Below are positions 26,465 through 35,130 of a stretch of DNA of 64,000 nt, in pieces. Made by a program: the position numbers and the translations under genes. The notes under the pieces are model-generated. The model saw nothing but the letters and a program-made list of their open reading frames with translations. It did not search any database and was not told the origin of the DNA. Position 1 is the stretch's first letter. Every line of letters starts with the position of its first letter. The DNA comes from Prevotella sp. UBA2850 (GTDB taxonomy: Bacteria; Bacteroidota; Bacteroidia; Bacteroidales; Bacteroidaceae), in NCBI GenBank assembly GCA_002350805.1, contig DEFO01000016.1, positions 1-64,000 of the forward strand, given 5' to 3'.

Positions 26465-26737
26465 CTAGGGCACCGGGTCGTAGCCGCTTCCGCCCCAGGG
26501 GTGGCATCGCAGGATGCGCCTGATGGCCAGCCAGAGGCCTTTCACGGGTCCATGCTTGATGAGGGCCTGACGGGCATACTCCGAACAGGTGGGTGTGAAT
26601 CGGCATGAGGGAGGTGTGTAGGGACTGATGGCTTTCTGGTAAATCCATATCGGCAGCAACAAGAGTGCCACCACAGCCATTGACAACCAATGAAACAGTA
26701 TGCGGATGCCCGACCATATCTTCTGCAACAGCTTCAT
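26465..26737 (-). CDS. yidD: membrane protein insertion efficiency factor YidD
   Basis: A 90-residue protein with a membrane-associated N-terminal helix (about 10-32), then the family core YQKAISPYTPPSCRFTPTCS, and RCHPWGGSGYDPVP at the C terminus. YidD helps YidC insert inner-membrane proteins. ATG 26737 overlaps the rnpA stop in ATGA, the usual rnpA-yidD coupling. Its stop codon lies inside the inverted repeat bordering the heptamer array. Confidence 0.95.
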   Translation of the reverse strand: MKLLQKIWSGIRILFHWLSMAVVALLLLPIWIYQKAISPYTPPSCRFTPTCSEYARQALIKHGPVKGLWLAIRRILRCHPWGGSGYDPVP

Positions 26738-27126
26738 AAACGTTCGTTCAGACGGATGAGCAGATTCTTCACCTTGTGCTCTACAGCTTCCGACGTATAG
26801 AGCGTGCTGTCCATCCAGATAAAGGCAATGAGCAGGGCCTGTCCTTCTTTCGGCTGCAACAGATGCTTGTTGGTGCGATAAGCCTCGCGCACCTGGCGCT
26901 TCACGCGGTTGCGGTCGACGGCATGCCTGAGGCATCGCTTGGGCACGCTGACCATGATACTGGCCGGGGCCTGATGCTCGCCGCGTTCCATCGGCAGATA
27001 GACCATGCGCAGCGGGAAGGCCGACATGCCACGGCTTCCGCCGCCATTGAACAGCCTGTCGGTGAGCAGTTTGCTCTTCAGCCGTTCTCCCCTGGTCAGC
27101 CTATAGGCTCCTGATGCGGGCATCAT
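26734..27126 (-). CDS. rnpA: ribonuclease P protein component
   Basis: About 130 residues. The family signature NRVKRQVREAYR lies mid-protein, preceded by RLTRGERLKSK at the N terminus and VPKRCLRHAV. It binds the catalytic RNA that matures tRNA 5' ends. The start is ambiguous between ATG 27126, ATG 27123 and a GTG at 27132. It is 12 bp after hemD and overlaps yidD by 4 bp. The linked rpmH gene often found beside rnpA is absent. Confidence 0.95.
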   Translation of the reverse strand: MMPASGAYRLTRGERLKSKLLTDRLFNGGGSRGMSAFPLRMVYLPMERGEHQAPASIMVSVPKRCLRHAVDRNRVKRQVREAYRTNKHLLQPKEGQALLIAFIWMDSTLYTSEAVEHKVKNLLIRLNERL

Positions 27127-27138
27127 CGGCACAGCGGA

Positions 27139-27882
27139 TTATTGTTTTTTCAGATAGGCCTTCAGGGCAGAGGTCATCGAAGGGCACTCGGGTGTGGGTG
27201 CCTCGAGGTCGAGACGCAGATCGGCATCGCGGGCGGCTTTGGCTGTCGAGGGACCGAATGTGCCCACAACCACTTTCGCCTTCACGTCGTCAGCGAAATT
27301 GTTCGAGAAGGCACTGATGCCCGACGGACTGAAGAAGAGGGCCATATCGTAGTCGAAGGCCTTGATTTCCTCCTCGGTGAAGTCGTTGCTCACGGTGCGA
27401 TACATCACGCACTCGGTGTGTTGCAGCTTCTTGGCATCGAGCATATTCTTCACCTTGTCGTCGTGCACGTCGCTCATCGGAATGAGATATTTCTCGGTCT
27501 TATGCTTCACCATAGAGGGCACCAGATCGTCAATCTTACCGGTAGAGCCGAAGAACACCTTGCGCTTGCGGTACTGAACATACTTCTGAATGTACAAGGC
27601 AATGGTCTCTGTCACACAGAAATACTTCATGTCCTCGGGAATCGTGATACGCATCTCCTTAGCCAACTTAAAGAAATTGTCGATGGCGTGACGGGAAGTA
27701 AACACGATTGCGGTATAATTCAGGATATTGATTTTCTGCTGGCGAAAATCTTTGGCTGTCAAGCCTTCCACCTTGATGAACGGGCGGAAAACCAACTCTA
27801 AGTCAAACTCCTTAGCGATATCATAGTAAGGTGACTTCTCACTTGCCGGCTTGGGCTGCGATATCAGAATCTTTTTTGTCAT
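27139..27882 (-). CDS. hemD: uroporphyrinogen-III synthase
   Basis: A 247-residue protein that closes hydroxymethylbilane into uroporphyrinogen III for haem and corrinoids. The family is weakly conserved; the identification rests on the two-lobe layout (ILISQP opening, VFTSRHAIDNF near residue 63, FFSPSGISAF near 190, and a GPSTAKAA near 213) and on its setting between DUF4271 and rnpA, an arrangement I recognise from Prevotella-like genomes. It starts 7 bp after the DUF4271 gene. Confidence 0.88.
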   Translation of the reverse strand: MTKKILISQPKPASEKSPYYDIAKEFDLELVFRPFIKVEGLTAKDFRQQKINILNYTAIVFTSRHAIDNFFKLAKEMRITIPEDMKYFCVTETIALYIQKYVQYRKRKVFFGSTGKIDDLVPSMVKHKTEKYLIPMSDVHDDKVKNMLDAKKLQHTECVMYRTVSNDFTEEEIKAFDYDMALFFSPSGISAFSNNFADDVKAKVVVGTFGPSTAKAARDADLRLDLEAPTPECPSMTSALKAYLKKQ

Positions 27883-27889
27883 CGATGTC

Positions 27890-28936
27890 CTAATAATTTA
27901 TTTTCAATTCATTGCCTATCATCACCAAAACTGCGCCTAACGACAGCAAAGGTAATACTTCGAGCGCACAAAAGTACAAAATAATTTGCAAAAAGACACT
28001 CGTTCTTTTAAAAAAGATGTCAAAGCACTTATAGAATGACAATATTTTTAACAAAATTATGATAACCAGCGAGCAAATCAAGGTATTTCGCAGGCCGATA
28101 TCGAAATAAACCTGCAAAATAACCAGTGGGAACAACAAGATGCCCTCGATAGAGAATATGAACAAAAGGAACTGTGACCACTGTCCAATTTTTTTGCTCT
28201 CGAAGAACACCCAGTTCACGCCGCTGTAGAGCATCATCTTCAGGAGTACATAGCCCAGTATCACGGCAAAATAGATGCCGATGAGCTGATATTGCGACGA
28301 CAGCACATAGGTGTCGGCGATGTAGTCGTTGGCATAGAAGAAGGCCAACAGCGCCAACAGCAGACAGGTCTGCATCACGAGGAACGACTGGAAACGGAAT
28401 TCGCCGGTGGTCTCGCTCACCGTGGTGGTGCCTATCTTCGGGGCAAAGAAGAAGTCTTTGGCCTGCCGAAGCAGAATGCCGCCGGTACGGGCAAACGACA
28501 GGAGGGCCAGAATGAAGCAGCCCAGCAACAGACCCGTGATGACATTGTCGTTGCGCACGGTATAGGGCACCGGGTCGCCGGCCACACCATACCGGCCGGC
28601 AGTGAGTTCGGGATGCAGCAGCGAGTCTTTGGCAAAAAACGACTCACGGTAGTATTGCGGCAGCGACACGTCGCGATAGTCCTTGCCCTTGCCGAACCCG
28701 GGGATGTGCAGCGTGTCGGGGCGCGTGCTGCGCTCTATCACCTCGGGCTTGAAGGTGGCCTGTATGGCCGAGTCTTGCTGTGCCGGCGTGGCATTGGCAG
28801 GCAGCTGCCGCAACACCTGATAGGGGTAGCGGGGCTTTGCCGGACGCACCTCGGCCTGGACGGGACTGGTGGTTCCGACCTCCTCAACAGCCAGAGGCTG
28901 CTGGACAACCGTCGAGTCGGTCTGCTGGATGTTCAT
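27890..28936 (-). CDS. DUF4271 membrane protein
   Basis: A 348-residue protein. The first 130 residues are soluble, Pro/Gln/Thr-rich and probably disordered; the last 210 carry about six or seven transmembrane helices (for example GLLLGCFILALLSFA, LLALLAFFYAND, YFAVILGYVLL, CSLVIIILL). It matches the DUF4271 proteins that precede hemD in Bacteroidota. The function is unknown; the fixed neighbourhood with hemD suggests envelope or haem-linked work, which is inference. Confidence 0.82.
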   Translation of the reverse strand: MNIQQTDSTVVQQPLAVEEVGTTSPVQAEVRPAKPRYPYQVLRQLPANATPAQQDSAIQATFKPEVIERSTRPDTLHIPGFGKGKDYRDVSLPQYYRESFFAKDSLLHPELTAGRYGVAGDPVPYTVRNDNVITGLLLGCFILALLSFARTGGILLRQAKDFFFAPKIGTTTVSETTGEFRFQSFLVMQTCLLLALLAFFYANDYIADTYVLSSQYQLIGIYFAVILGYVLLKMMLYSGVNWVFFESKKIGQWSQFLLFIFSIEGILLFPLVILQVYFDIGLRNTLICSLVIIILLKILSFYKCFDIFFKRTSVFLQIILYFCALEVLPLLSLGAVLVMIGNELKINY

Positions 28937-29015
28937 TTGCTAGTCTTGTTTTTCGGCTGTTGCTTTTCCAACGCTCTCCTCCTACATCAACCCTTTTGCC
29001 CTTGGCTGCGGCCTC

Positions 29016-30275
29016 TTACAGTCCGAACTCGCGCTTGATGTCGTCCACGCGGTCGAGCTTCTCCCACGTGAAGAGCTCCACCTCCAGCTCGCGGGTGGGA
29101 TGATAATGGCTGGTGAACACTTTCTTCACCACTTTCGGCTCGCGGCCCATGTGACCGTAGGCTGCGGTCTCTACATACATGGGCTGGCGCAGTTTCAACG
29201 AGCGCTCGATGGCTTTCGGACGCAGGTCGAACATCTTCTCGATGCGCTTGGCAATCTCGCCGTCGGTCATGGCCACATGGCTGCGGCCATAGGTGTTGAC
29301 ATAGATATTCACCGGCTTGGCCACGCCAATGGCATAGCTCACCTGAACCAGCATCTCGTCGGCCACTCCTGCTGCCACCATGTTCTTGGCGATATGGCGG
29401 GCGGCATAGGCTGCCGAACGGTCTACCTTGCTTGAGTCCTTGCCCGAGAAGGCACCGCCTCCGTGGGCGCCCTTGCCTCCGTAGGTGTCGACAATGATTT
29501 TGCGGCCTGTCAGACCGGTATCACCGTGGGGACCGCCGATGACAAACTTACCCGTTGGGTTGACGAAATACTTGATGTCGTCGTGGAACAGAGCCAGCAC
29601 TTTCTCGCTGTGTATCTGGGCCTTCACACGGGGGATAAGAATATGGATGACATCGTCCTTGATGCGGGCCAGCATCTTCTCGTCATCGGGGTCGAACTCG
29701 TCGTGCTGCGTGCTCACCACGATGGTGTCGATGCGCTGGGGAATGCCCTCGTCGCTGTACTCAATGGTCACCTGGCTCTTCGAGTCGGGACGCAGATAGG
29801 TCATCTCCTTACCCTCCTTGCGGATGTCGGCCAGTGTGCGCATGAGCAGATGCGCCAGGTCGAGCGACACAGGCATATAGTTCTCGGTCTCGTTGGTGGC
29901 ATAACCGAACATCATGCCCTGGTCGCCGGCGCCCTGGTTCTCGTCCTCTTCACGGTCCACACCACGGCTGATGTCACCGCTCTGCTCGTGAATGGCAGCG
30001 AGAATACCGCACGAGTTGCCGTCAAACTGATATTCGCTCTTCGTATAGCCGATACGATTGATGGTACGGCGGGCAATGGTCTGCAGGTCAATATAAGCCT
30101 CCGAGCGCACCTCGCCCATGATCACCACCTGTCCGGTAGTGACAAAAGTCTCGATGGCGCAGCGTGCCTTATCGTCGTAAGCCAGAAACTGGTCTACCAA
30201 TGCGTCGGAAATCTGGTCAGCTACTTTGTCGGGATGACCCTCCGACACCGATTCTGATGAGAATAAATATGCCAT
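29016..30275 (-). CDS. metK: S-adenosylmethionine synthetase
   Basis: A 419-residue enzyme joining methionine and ATP to form SAM. Motifs: GHPDKVADQISDA at residue 12 onward, GDQGMMFGYAT, GGPHGDTGLTGRKI and the P-loop-like GGGAFSGKDSSKVDRS. ATG 30275 is chosen because it opens the conserved MAYLFSSESV; the frame extends 33 bp upstream into the promoter. A full -33/-7 promoter lies just upstream. Confidence 0.97.
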   Translation of the reverse strand: MAYLFSSESVSEGHPDKVADQISDALVDQFLAYDDKARCAIETFVTTGQVVIMGEVRSEAYIDLQTIARRTINRIGYTKSEYQFDGNSCGILAAIHEQSGDISRGVDREEDENQGAGDQGMMFGYATNETENYMPVSLDLAHLLMRTLADIRKEGKEMTYLRPDSKSQVTIEYSDEGIPQRIDTIVVSTQHDEFDPDDEKMLARIKDDVIHILIPRVKAQIHSEKVLALFHDDIKYFVNPTGKFVIGGPHGDTGLTGRKIIVDTYGGKGAHGGGAFSGKDSSKVDRSAAYAARHIAKNMVAAGVADEMLVQVSYAIGVAKPVNIYVNTYGRSHVAMTDGEIAKRIEKMFDLRPKAIERSLKLRQPMYVETAAYGHMGREPKVVKKVFTSHYHPTRELEVELFTWEKLDRVDDIKREFGL

Positions 30276-30305
30276 GTCTTTTACCTTATTATAATGTTTG
30301 GGGTG

Positions 30306-30337
30306 CAAAGGTACAAATAAGTGAGAGAAAAACCAAA
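30306..30337 (-). promoter_or_regulatory. metK promoter
   Basis: On the minus strand TTTG (30337-30334), 20 bases, then TACCTTTG (30313-30306): an exact match to the Bacteroidota promoter pattern, ending 30 bp before the metK ATG. Confidence 0.75.
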
Positions 30338-30425
30338 TTTATTTGAGGTTTTCCGAGATGAAGCCTTTTAGAGACTACATATTCTTAGCGACTCCTGAAC
30401 TCACGAAAAATGGCTATTGCCCAAT

Positions 30426-30524
30426 CTCGGAATAATCGGAATAATCGGAGAATTCTGAATACTCTGAATACTCAGAAAACTCAGAATCCTCAGAATCCTC
30501 AGAATCCTCTGAATCCTCAGAAAA
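30426..30524. repeat. nonamer array, eleven units
   Basis: Eleven contiguous 9-bp units such as ctcagaatc, ctctgaata and atcggaata. It sits upstream of the metK promoter in the 390-bp gap 30310-30699. The consensus is the reverse complement of the nonamer array at 38095. Confidence 0.92.
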
Positions 30525-30554
30525 TCCTCCCTTCCTCAAAAATGCCCAAAAACT

Positions 30555-30594
30555 AAAAAGGGACCGGTGCTCGCGCATGAGCCAGGTCCCTTTT
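30555..30594 (-). terminator. terminator of the small sigma/anti-sigma operon
   Basis: On the minus strand AAAAGGGACC and GGTCCCTTTT (30594-30585 and 30565-30556) enclose a 19-base loop that contains secondary pairing; a further T follows. It lies about 105 bp past the stop at 30700. Confidence 0.7.
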
Positions 30595-30699
30595 CCCTTC
30601 GTTAGTATGTTATGAAAAATTTGAGAGAAATAGAAACTTCACAGTTTCGTTGTTGTTTTACTAAACATGATTTTTATAGAGAAAGCATAGAAATATATC

Positions 30700-31182
30700 T
30701 TATTTAAGAATGTTGGCATCGATGGGCTGGATGGAGACGTCGGCATTGCTCTGCTTGAGGGTGTCGCCGACGATGGAGTCGCTCATAGCCACCGATACGC
30801 CGTCGGCCTGCTGCTGATAGCCTGCCACAGCGGGTGCCTCCGGCTGGTTGAATGCCACTTGTGCCGCATTGCCCAGTGTGAGGATGATGGCCACCATGGC
30901 GGCGGCTTTGAACAGGGGCATGAGGCGCTGTGTCATGGTGATGGTACGCGCCTTGACGGGCTGTGGCTCATTGACCATCGACAACATGCGCTCGTCGAAG
31001 TCGTCGCCCAGCACGCATTGCTTCTTCTCGGTCTGCTCGTAGGTGAACAGGTCCTTGTAGGGAAGCAAGGATGCGGGAACGTCTTTCTGGCTGAAGAAGG
31101 TGCGCAGAATCTCCTCTTCCTCGAGCGAGGTCTCGCACTTCCAGTAGCGCTCCAACAGTTGTTCGATGTACTTATAATCCAT
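30700..31182 (-). CDS. putative membrane anti-sigma factor
   Basis: A 160-residue protein with a helical, acidic cytosolic N terminus (residues 1-85, ERYWKCETSLEEEEILR), one transmembrane helix (about 92-112, KAAAMVAIILTLGNAA) and a short extracytoplasmic tail. Its start lies inside the end of the upstream ECF sigma gene (11-bp overlap). This arrangement is common in Bacteroidota, where the second protein is often given misleading names. Acting as the sigma factor's partner is inferred from layout and topology. Confidence 0.72.
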   Translation of the reverse strand: MDYKYIEQLLERYWKCETSLEEEEILRTFFSQKDVPASLLPYKDLFTYEQTEKKQCVLGDDFDERMLSMVNEPQPVKARTITMTQRLMPLFKAAAMVAIILTLGNAAQVAFNQPEAPAVAGYQQQADGVSVAMSDSIVGDTLKQSNADVSIQPIDANILK

Positions 31183-31684
31183 ATTGTTCGTATTCTTGAT
31201 ATTTCTGTTTGATGGCCTGCCGGGCCCTGAAGATGTTGACTTTCACCTGCTCTTCGGTAATGCCCAGGATGGCGGCAATGTCTTTGTAAGGTTTGCCCTC
31301 GATGTCGCGCAGTTGCATGCAGCTACGTTGCTTCTCGGGCAGAGAGTTGATGAGTTGCCTGACCAGTGAGATGCGGTCTTTCTGCATCATGAGCTCGTAG
31401 GGGGTGGAGGCCCTGTCTACAGAGTCGGCTCCGGTGTCCTCAATCGATTCGACGTGGTTTCCCATTCTCTTCATGGCATCGAGCGCCAGGTTGCGGCATA
31501 CGGTGAGGCTGTAGGCCTCGATGCTCTCGATGGTTTGCCATTCGTTGCGCCTGTTCCATACTTTCAGTAGTGTATCCTGCACGACATCCTCGGCCTCCTC
31601 ACGGTTGAGCGTGATGCGGAGTGCCAAGCGATAGAGCTCGTTTTTCAACGGCAAGACATCGTTTCGGAAACTGATTTCTTTCAT
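31172..31684 (-). CDS. ECF-type RNA polymerase sigma factor
   Basis: A 170-residue sigma-70 family protein. Region 2 occupies about 10-80 (YRLALRITLNREEAEDVVQD, then AYSLTVCRNLALDAM) and region 4 about 110-165 (RSCMQLRDIEGKPYKDIA, then ITEEQVKVNIFRAR). No FecR or SusC gene is linked, unlike the sigma factor at 14545. It overlaps its putative membrane anti-sigma partner by 11 bp. Confidence 0.95.
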   Translation of the reverse strand: MKEISFRNDVLPLKNELYRLALRITLNREEAEDVVQDTLLKVWNRRNEWQTIESIEAYSLTVCRNLALDAMKRMGNHVESIEDTGADSVDRASTPYELMMQKDRISLVRQLINSLPEKQRSCMQLRDIEGKPYKDIAAILGITEEQVKVNIFRARQAIKQKYQEYEQYGL

Positions 31685-31762
31685 TGGCTCTCTGTTATGA
31701 ATGACGATTGAAGGGAGTGAAAGTTACAAAAAAGAGGCCCAAAAACCCCTTTTTATATTTTG

Positions 31763-32542
31763 TTAACTATTTTGAATCATTGTGCCATGCTGTCCGTCGA
31801 TGGCTGTGGCCAGGGTGATGTTGACGCGTGCCACGCCCTCGCTGATGGCCTGGAAGGCATTCTCGAGCTTGGGTATCATGCCGCCTGCCACCGTTCCATC
31901 GGCCACATAGCGTTGGAAGTCATCGCGGGTGATGACGGGTATGAAGCTGTCGTCGTCGAGCGGGTCGCGCAGCACACCTTTCTTCTCGAAACTATAGATG
32001 AGGGTCACCTCGTAGAAGGGTGCCAGTGCCTTGGCCGTCTCGGCGGCTATGGTGTCGGCATTGGTGTTGAGCATCTGGCCCTGTCCGTCGTGGGTAAGGG
32101 GGGCGAGCACAGGTGTGATGCCCATCTCAATGAGGCGCGAGAGCACGGTGCCGTCGGCCTTGTCGACATCGCCTACATAGCCGAAGTCGATACCGTCTTT
32201 CAGCGGCCGGCGGTGCGAGCGGATGACGTCGATGTCGGCTCCGGTGAGACCGAGGGCATTCACGCCGTTGGCCTGCAGCCGGGCCACCAGGTTTTTGTTC
32301 ACCAGTCCGCCATAGACCATGGTGACCACTTGCAGCATCTGACCGTCGGTGATGCGGCGCCCGTTGACCATGTGGCTCTCGATGCCCAGGCTCTGAGCCA
32401 CCTGCGTGGCACGCCGCCCGCCGCCATGGACGAGCACCTTACGGCCGGCAATGGCACTGAAGTCGCGCAGCAACTGGCTGAGCTGCTGCTCGTCTTCTAC
32501 CACGGCACCGCCTACTTTTACGATAGTGAGTTTTTCCTTCAT
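31763..32542 (-). CDS. argB: acetylglutamate kinase
   Basis: A 259-residue amino-acid kinase of arginine synthesis that phosphorylates N-acetylglutamate. Motifs: VKVGGAVVED at residue 9, VHGGGRRAT (about 38), GLTGADIDVI (about 118) and GGMIPKLENA (about 218). It lies 128 bp downstream of speA, which consumes arginine, so synthesis and decarboxylation may be co-expressed; that is inference from order. Confidence 0.93.
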   Translation of the reverse strand: MKEKLTIVKVGGAVVEDEQQLSQLLRDFSAIAGRKVLVHGGGRRATQVAQSLGIESHMVNGRRITDGQMLQVVTMVYGGLVNKNLVARLQANGVNALGLTGADIDVIRSHRRPLKDGIDFGYVGDVDKADGTVLSRLIEMGITPVLAPLTHDGQGQMLNTNADTIAAETAKALAPFYEVTLIYSFEKKGVLRDPLDDDSFIPVITRDDFQRYVADGTVAGGMIPKLENAFQAISEGVARVNITLATAIDGQHGTMIQNS

Positions 32543-32670
32543 GCTAGTGGGTTGTTCGTTGTTGTATCAGAGCGAAATGCGCTATAAGAAAAGAGAGGGT
32601 ATTGCGGCGGCAATGCCGTCACACGCAACACCCCGAAAGGACAAGGACACGGTGAAACCTATTGGGAGGA

Positions 32671-34563
32671 TTACTCCAGATAGGTGTATCCGTAGAGGCC
32701 GCTGCGGTAGTTGGAGAGGAACTCCTTACCCTCCTCGAGGGTGATTTTGCCCTGCTTGACACTCTTGGCCACCCACACCTCGAGCTGGCGCACGAGCTTC
32801 TTGGGCTGGTACTGCACGTAGTCGAGCACCTCGGCAACGGTCTCGCCGTCGATGATCTGGTCGATGTGATAGCTGCCGTCCTTGACGGAGATGTGCACGG
32901 CATTGGTATCGCCGAAGAGGTTGTGCATGTCGCCGAGAATCTCCTGATAGGCTCCCACGAGGAAGACGCCCAGATAGTAGCGCTCGTTCTTCTTCAGCGC
33001 ATGCACGGGCAGCGAGTGGGAGTAATGTCGGTTGGTGACGAAGTTGGCTATCTTACCGTCGGAGTCGCAGGTGATATCCTGCAGCGTGGCGTTGCGGGTG
33101 GGACGCTCGTCGAGGCGCTGGATGGGCATGATGGGGAATAACTGGTCGATGGCCCACGAGTCGGAAAGGCTCTGGAACAGCGAGAAGTTGCAGAAATACT
33201 TATCAGCCAGCAGTTTGTCGATGTTCATCAGCTCCTCAGGAATGTGCTTGAGGTTCTTGGCCAGGGCATTGATCTCATGGCATACACTCCAATACATGGC
33301 CTCTATCTCGGCACGCGTCTTGAGGTCGACAATGCCGTGGGAGAAGAGGTCGAGCACCTCCTCGCGAATCTGCTCGGCGTCGTGCCAGTCTTCGAGCACG
33401 TTGCGGGCCGACAGGTTGTCCCATATCTCGTAGAGGTCTTTCACCAGCTGGTGGCTGTTCTCGTCGGGCTCAAACTCCTCGGGCATCTCGGGCAGCGAGG
33501 CGGTCTCCAGCACATCGATGACCAGCACAGAGTGGTGGGCAGCCAGCGAACGGCCGCTCTCGGTGATGATATTGGGATGTGGCAGGTCGTTGCGGTTGGC
33601 GGCATCGACAAAGGTGTAGATACAGTCGTTGACATACTCCTGGATGGAGTAGTTGACAGAGCTCTCGCTCGAGGGCGACCGTGTGCCGTCGTAGTCGACG
33701 CCCAGTCCGCCTCCGCAGTCGACGAAATCGACGTTATAGCCCATTTTGTGCAACTGGATATAGAACTGCGAAGCCTCGCGGAGTGCCGTTTGTATGCGTC
33801 TGATCTTGGTAATCTGCGAACCGATGTGGAAATGGATGAGGCGCAGGCAGTCGCGCATGCCTCGCTTGTCGAGCAGGTCGAGGGCTTCGAGCAGTTCTGC
33901 ACTCGTCAGTCCGAACTTCGAGGCGTCGCCGCCGCTCTCTTCCCACTTGCCGCTGCCCGAGCTGGCCAGCTTGATGCGGATGCCTATATTCGGACGCACA
34001 TTGAGTTTCTTGGCCTCGCGGGCAATCAGTTCCAGCTCATTCATCTTCTCAACGACAATGAAGATCTGCTTGCCCATCTTCTGGGCCAGCAGGGCCAGCT
34101 CGATGTAGCTCTGGTCTTTATAGCCGTTGCAGACGATGATAGAGTCGCTCTGGCACTGCATGGCGATGACGGCATGCAGCTCGGGTTTTGAGCCGGCCTC
34201 CAGTCCGAGGTTGAATTTCCGGCCATGAGAAATGATTTCCTCGACCACGGGCTGCATCTGGTTCACCTTGATGGGATACACCACATAGTTCTCGCCCCGG
34301 TAGTCGTACTCCTCGGAGGCTTTCTTGAAACAGCTCCAGGTTTTCTCAATACGATTGTCAAGAATGTCGGGGAAACGCAGCAAGACAGGCGACTGAACGT
34401 CGCGGAGAGACAGTTCGTCCATAACCTCGCGGATATCTATCTGCGTGCCGTCCTTGCAGGGGGTGACGTAGATATTACCTTCCGGGTTGATGCCAAAGTA
34501 AGAAGTACCCCATCCGTTGATGTTGTAGAGTTCCTTCGAGTCTTCAATCGTCCATTTCTTCAT
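32671..34563 (-). CDS. speA: biosynthetic arginine decarboxylase
   Basis: A 630-residue PLP enzyme making agmatine for polyamine synthesis. The N terminus IEDSKELYNINGWG is typical of SpeA. The PLP lysine lies in YPIKVNQM (about residue 100). Other motifs are GLEAGSKPEL, HFHIGSQ, DCGGGLGVDY and ESGRSLAAHHS. Length is normal for the family. The shikimate kinase gene lies 39 bp upstream on the same strand. Confidence 0.97.
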   Translation of the reverse strand: MKKWTIEDSKELYNINGWGTSYFGINPEGNIYVTPCKDGTQIDIREVMDELSLRDVQSPVLLRFPDILDNRIEKTWSCFKKASEEYDYRGENYVVYPIKVNQMQPVVEEIISHGRKFNLGLEAGSKPELHAVIAMQCQSDSIIVCNGYKDQSYIELALLAQKMGKQIFIVVEKMNELELIAREAKKLNVRPNIGIRIKLASSGSGKWEESGGDASKFGLTSAELLEALDLLDKRGMRDCLRLIHFHIGSQITKIRRIQTALREASQFYIQLHKMGYNVDFVDCGGGLGVDYDGTRSPSSESSVNYSIQEYVNDCIYTFVDAANRNDLPHPNIITESGRSLAAHHSVLVIDVLETASLPEMPEEFEPDENSHQLVKDLYEIWDNLSARNVLEDWHDAEQIREEVLDLFSHGIVDLKTRAEIEAMYWSVCHEINALAKNLKHIPEELMNIDKLLADKYFCNFSLFQSLSDSWAIDQLFPIMPIQRLDERPTRNATLQDITCDSDGKIANFVTNRHYSHSLPVHALKKNERYYLGVFLVGAYQEILGDMHNLFGDTNAVHISVKDGSYHIDQIIDGETVAEVLDYVQYQPKKLVRQLEVWVAKSVKQGKITLEEGKEFLSNYRSGLYGYTYLE

Positions 34564-34602
34564 GTTTGCCTAATAGGTCTAAGGGTTAATGAGTTGATGT
34601 TG

Positions 34603-35130
34603 TTAGATTCCCAATAGTTGACGTACGTTCTGTACACTGATTTTTATCTTGTCGTAATTGTCCATCAGGTCTACATTCAGGATGTGGCGGGCCTGCGAGT
34701 AGTAGGGCTCGCGCTGCTTCAGCTGCTCTTTGATAAACACCAGCAGCTCTTCCCTGGTCTTTCCCAGCAGCAGGGGGCGCACGCTCTTGCCCATGAGCAG
34801 ATGGCCGTAGAGCACCTCCGGGCTGGCCTGCAGATAGACCGTCTGGCCCTGCTGGTTCATATACTCCATATTGTCGAAGAAGCAGGGTGTGCCGCCGCCG
34901 CAGCTGACGATGACATTCTCGAACTCGGCCACCTCGTGCAGCATGTTGCGCTCAATGCGGCGGAAACCTTCCTCGCCGCGCTCGTCGAACAGTTGCTTGA
35001 CGGTCTTGCGCATGCGGCTCTCGATATACCAGTCGAGGTCGTAGAACGGTATGCCCAGCTCGCGGGAGAGGGCTCTGCCGACGGTTGTCTTGCCGGCTCC
35101 CATGTAGCCTATGATGATGATACGAATCAT
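34603..35130 (-). CDS. aroK: shikimate kinase
   Basis: A 175-residue P-loop kinase of the aromatic pathway. Walker A is GYMGAGKTTVG at residues 7-17, the shikimate site begins DLDWYIE, and GGGTPCF is the family Gly-rich loop. ATG 35130 starts right before the first beta strand and shares one base with the topA stop (TAATG), so aroK is translationally coupled to topA. Confidence 0.95.
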   Translation of the reverse strand: MIRIIIIGYMGAGKTTVGRALSRELGIPFYDLDWYIESRMRKTVKQLFDERGEEGFRRIERNMLHEVAEFENVIVSCGGGTPCFFDNMEYMNQQGQTVYLQASPEVLYGHLLMGKSVRPLLLGKTREELLVFIKEQLKQREPYYSQARHILNVDLMDNYDKIKISVQNVRQLLGI

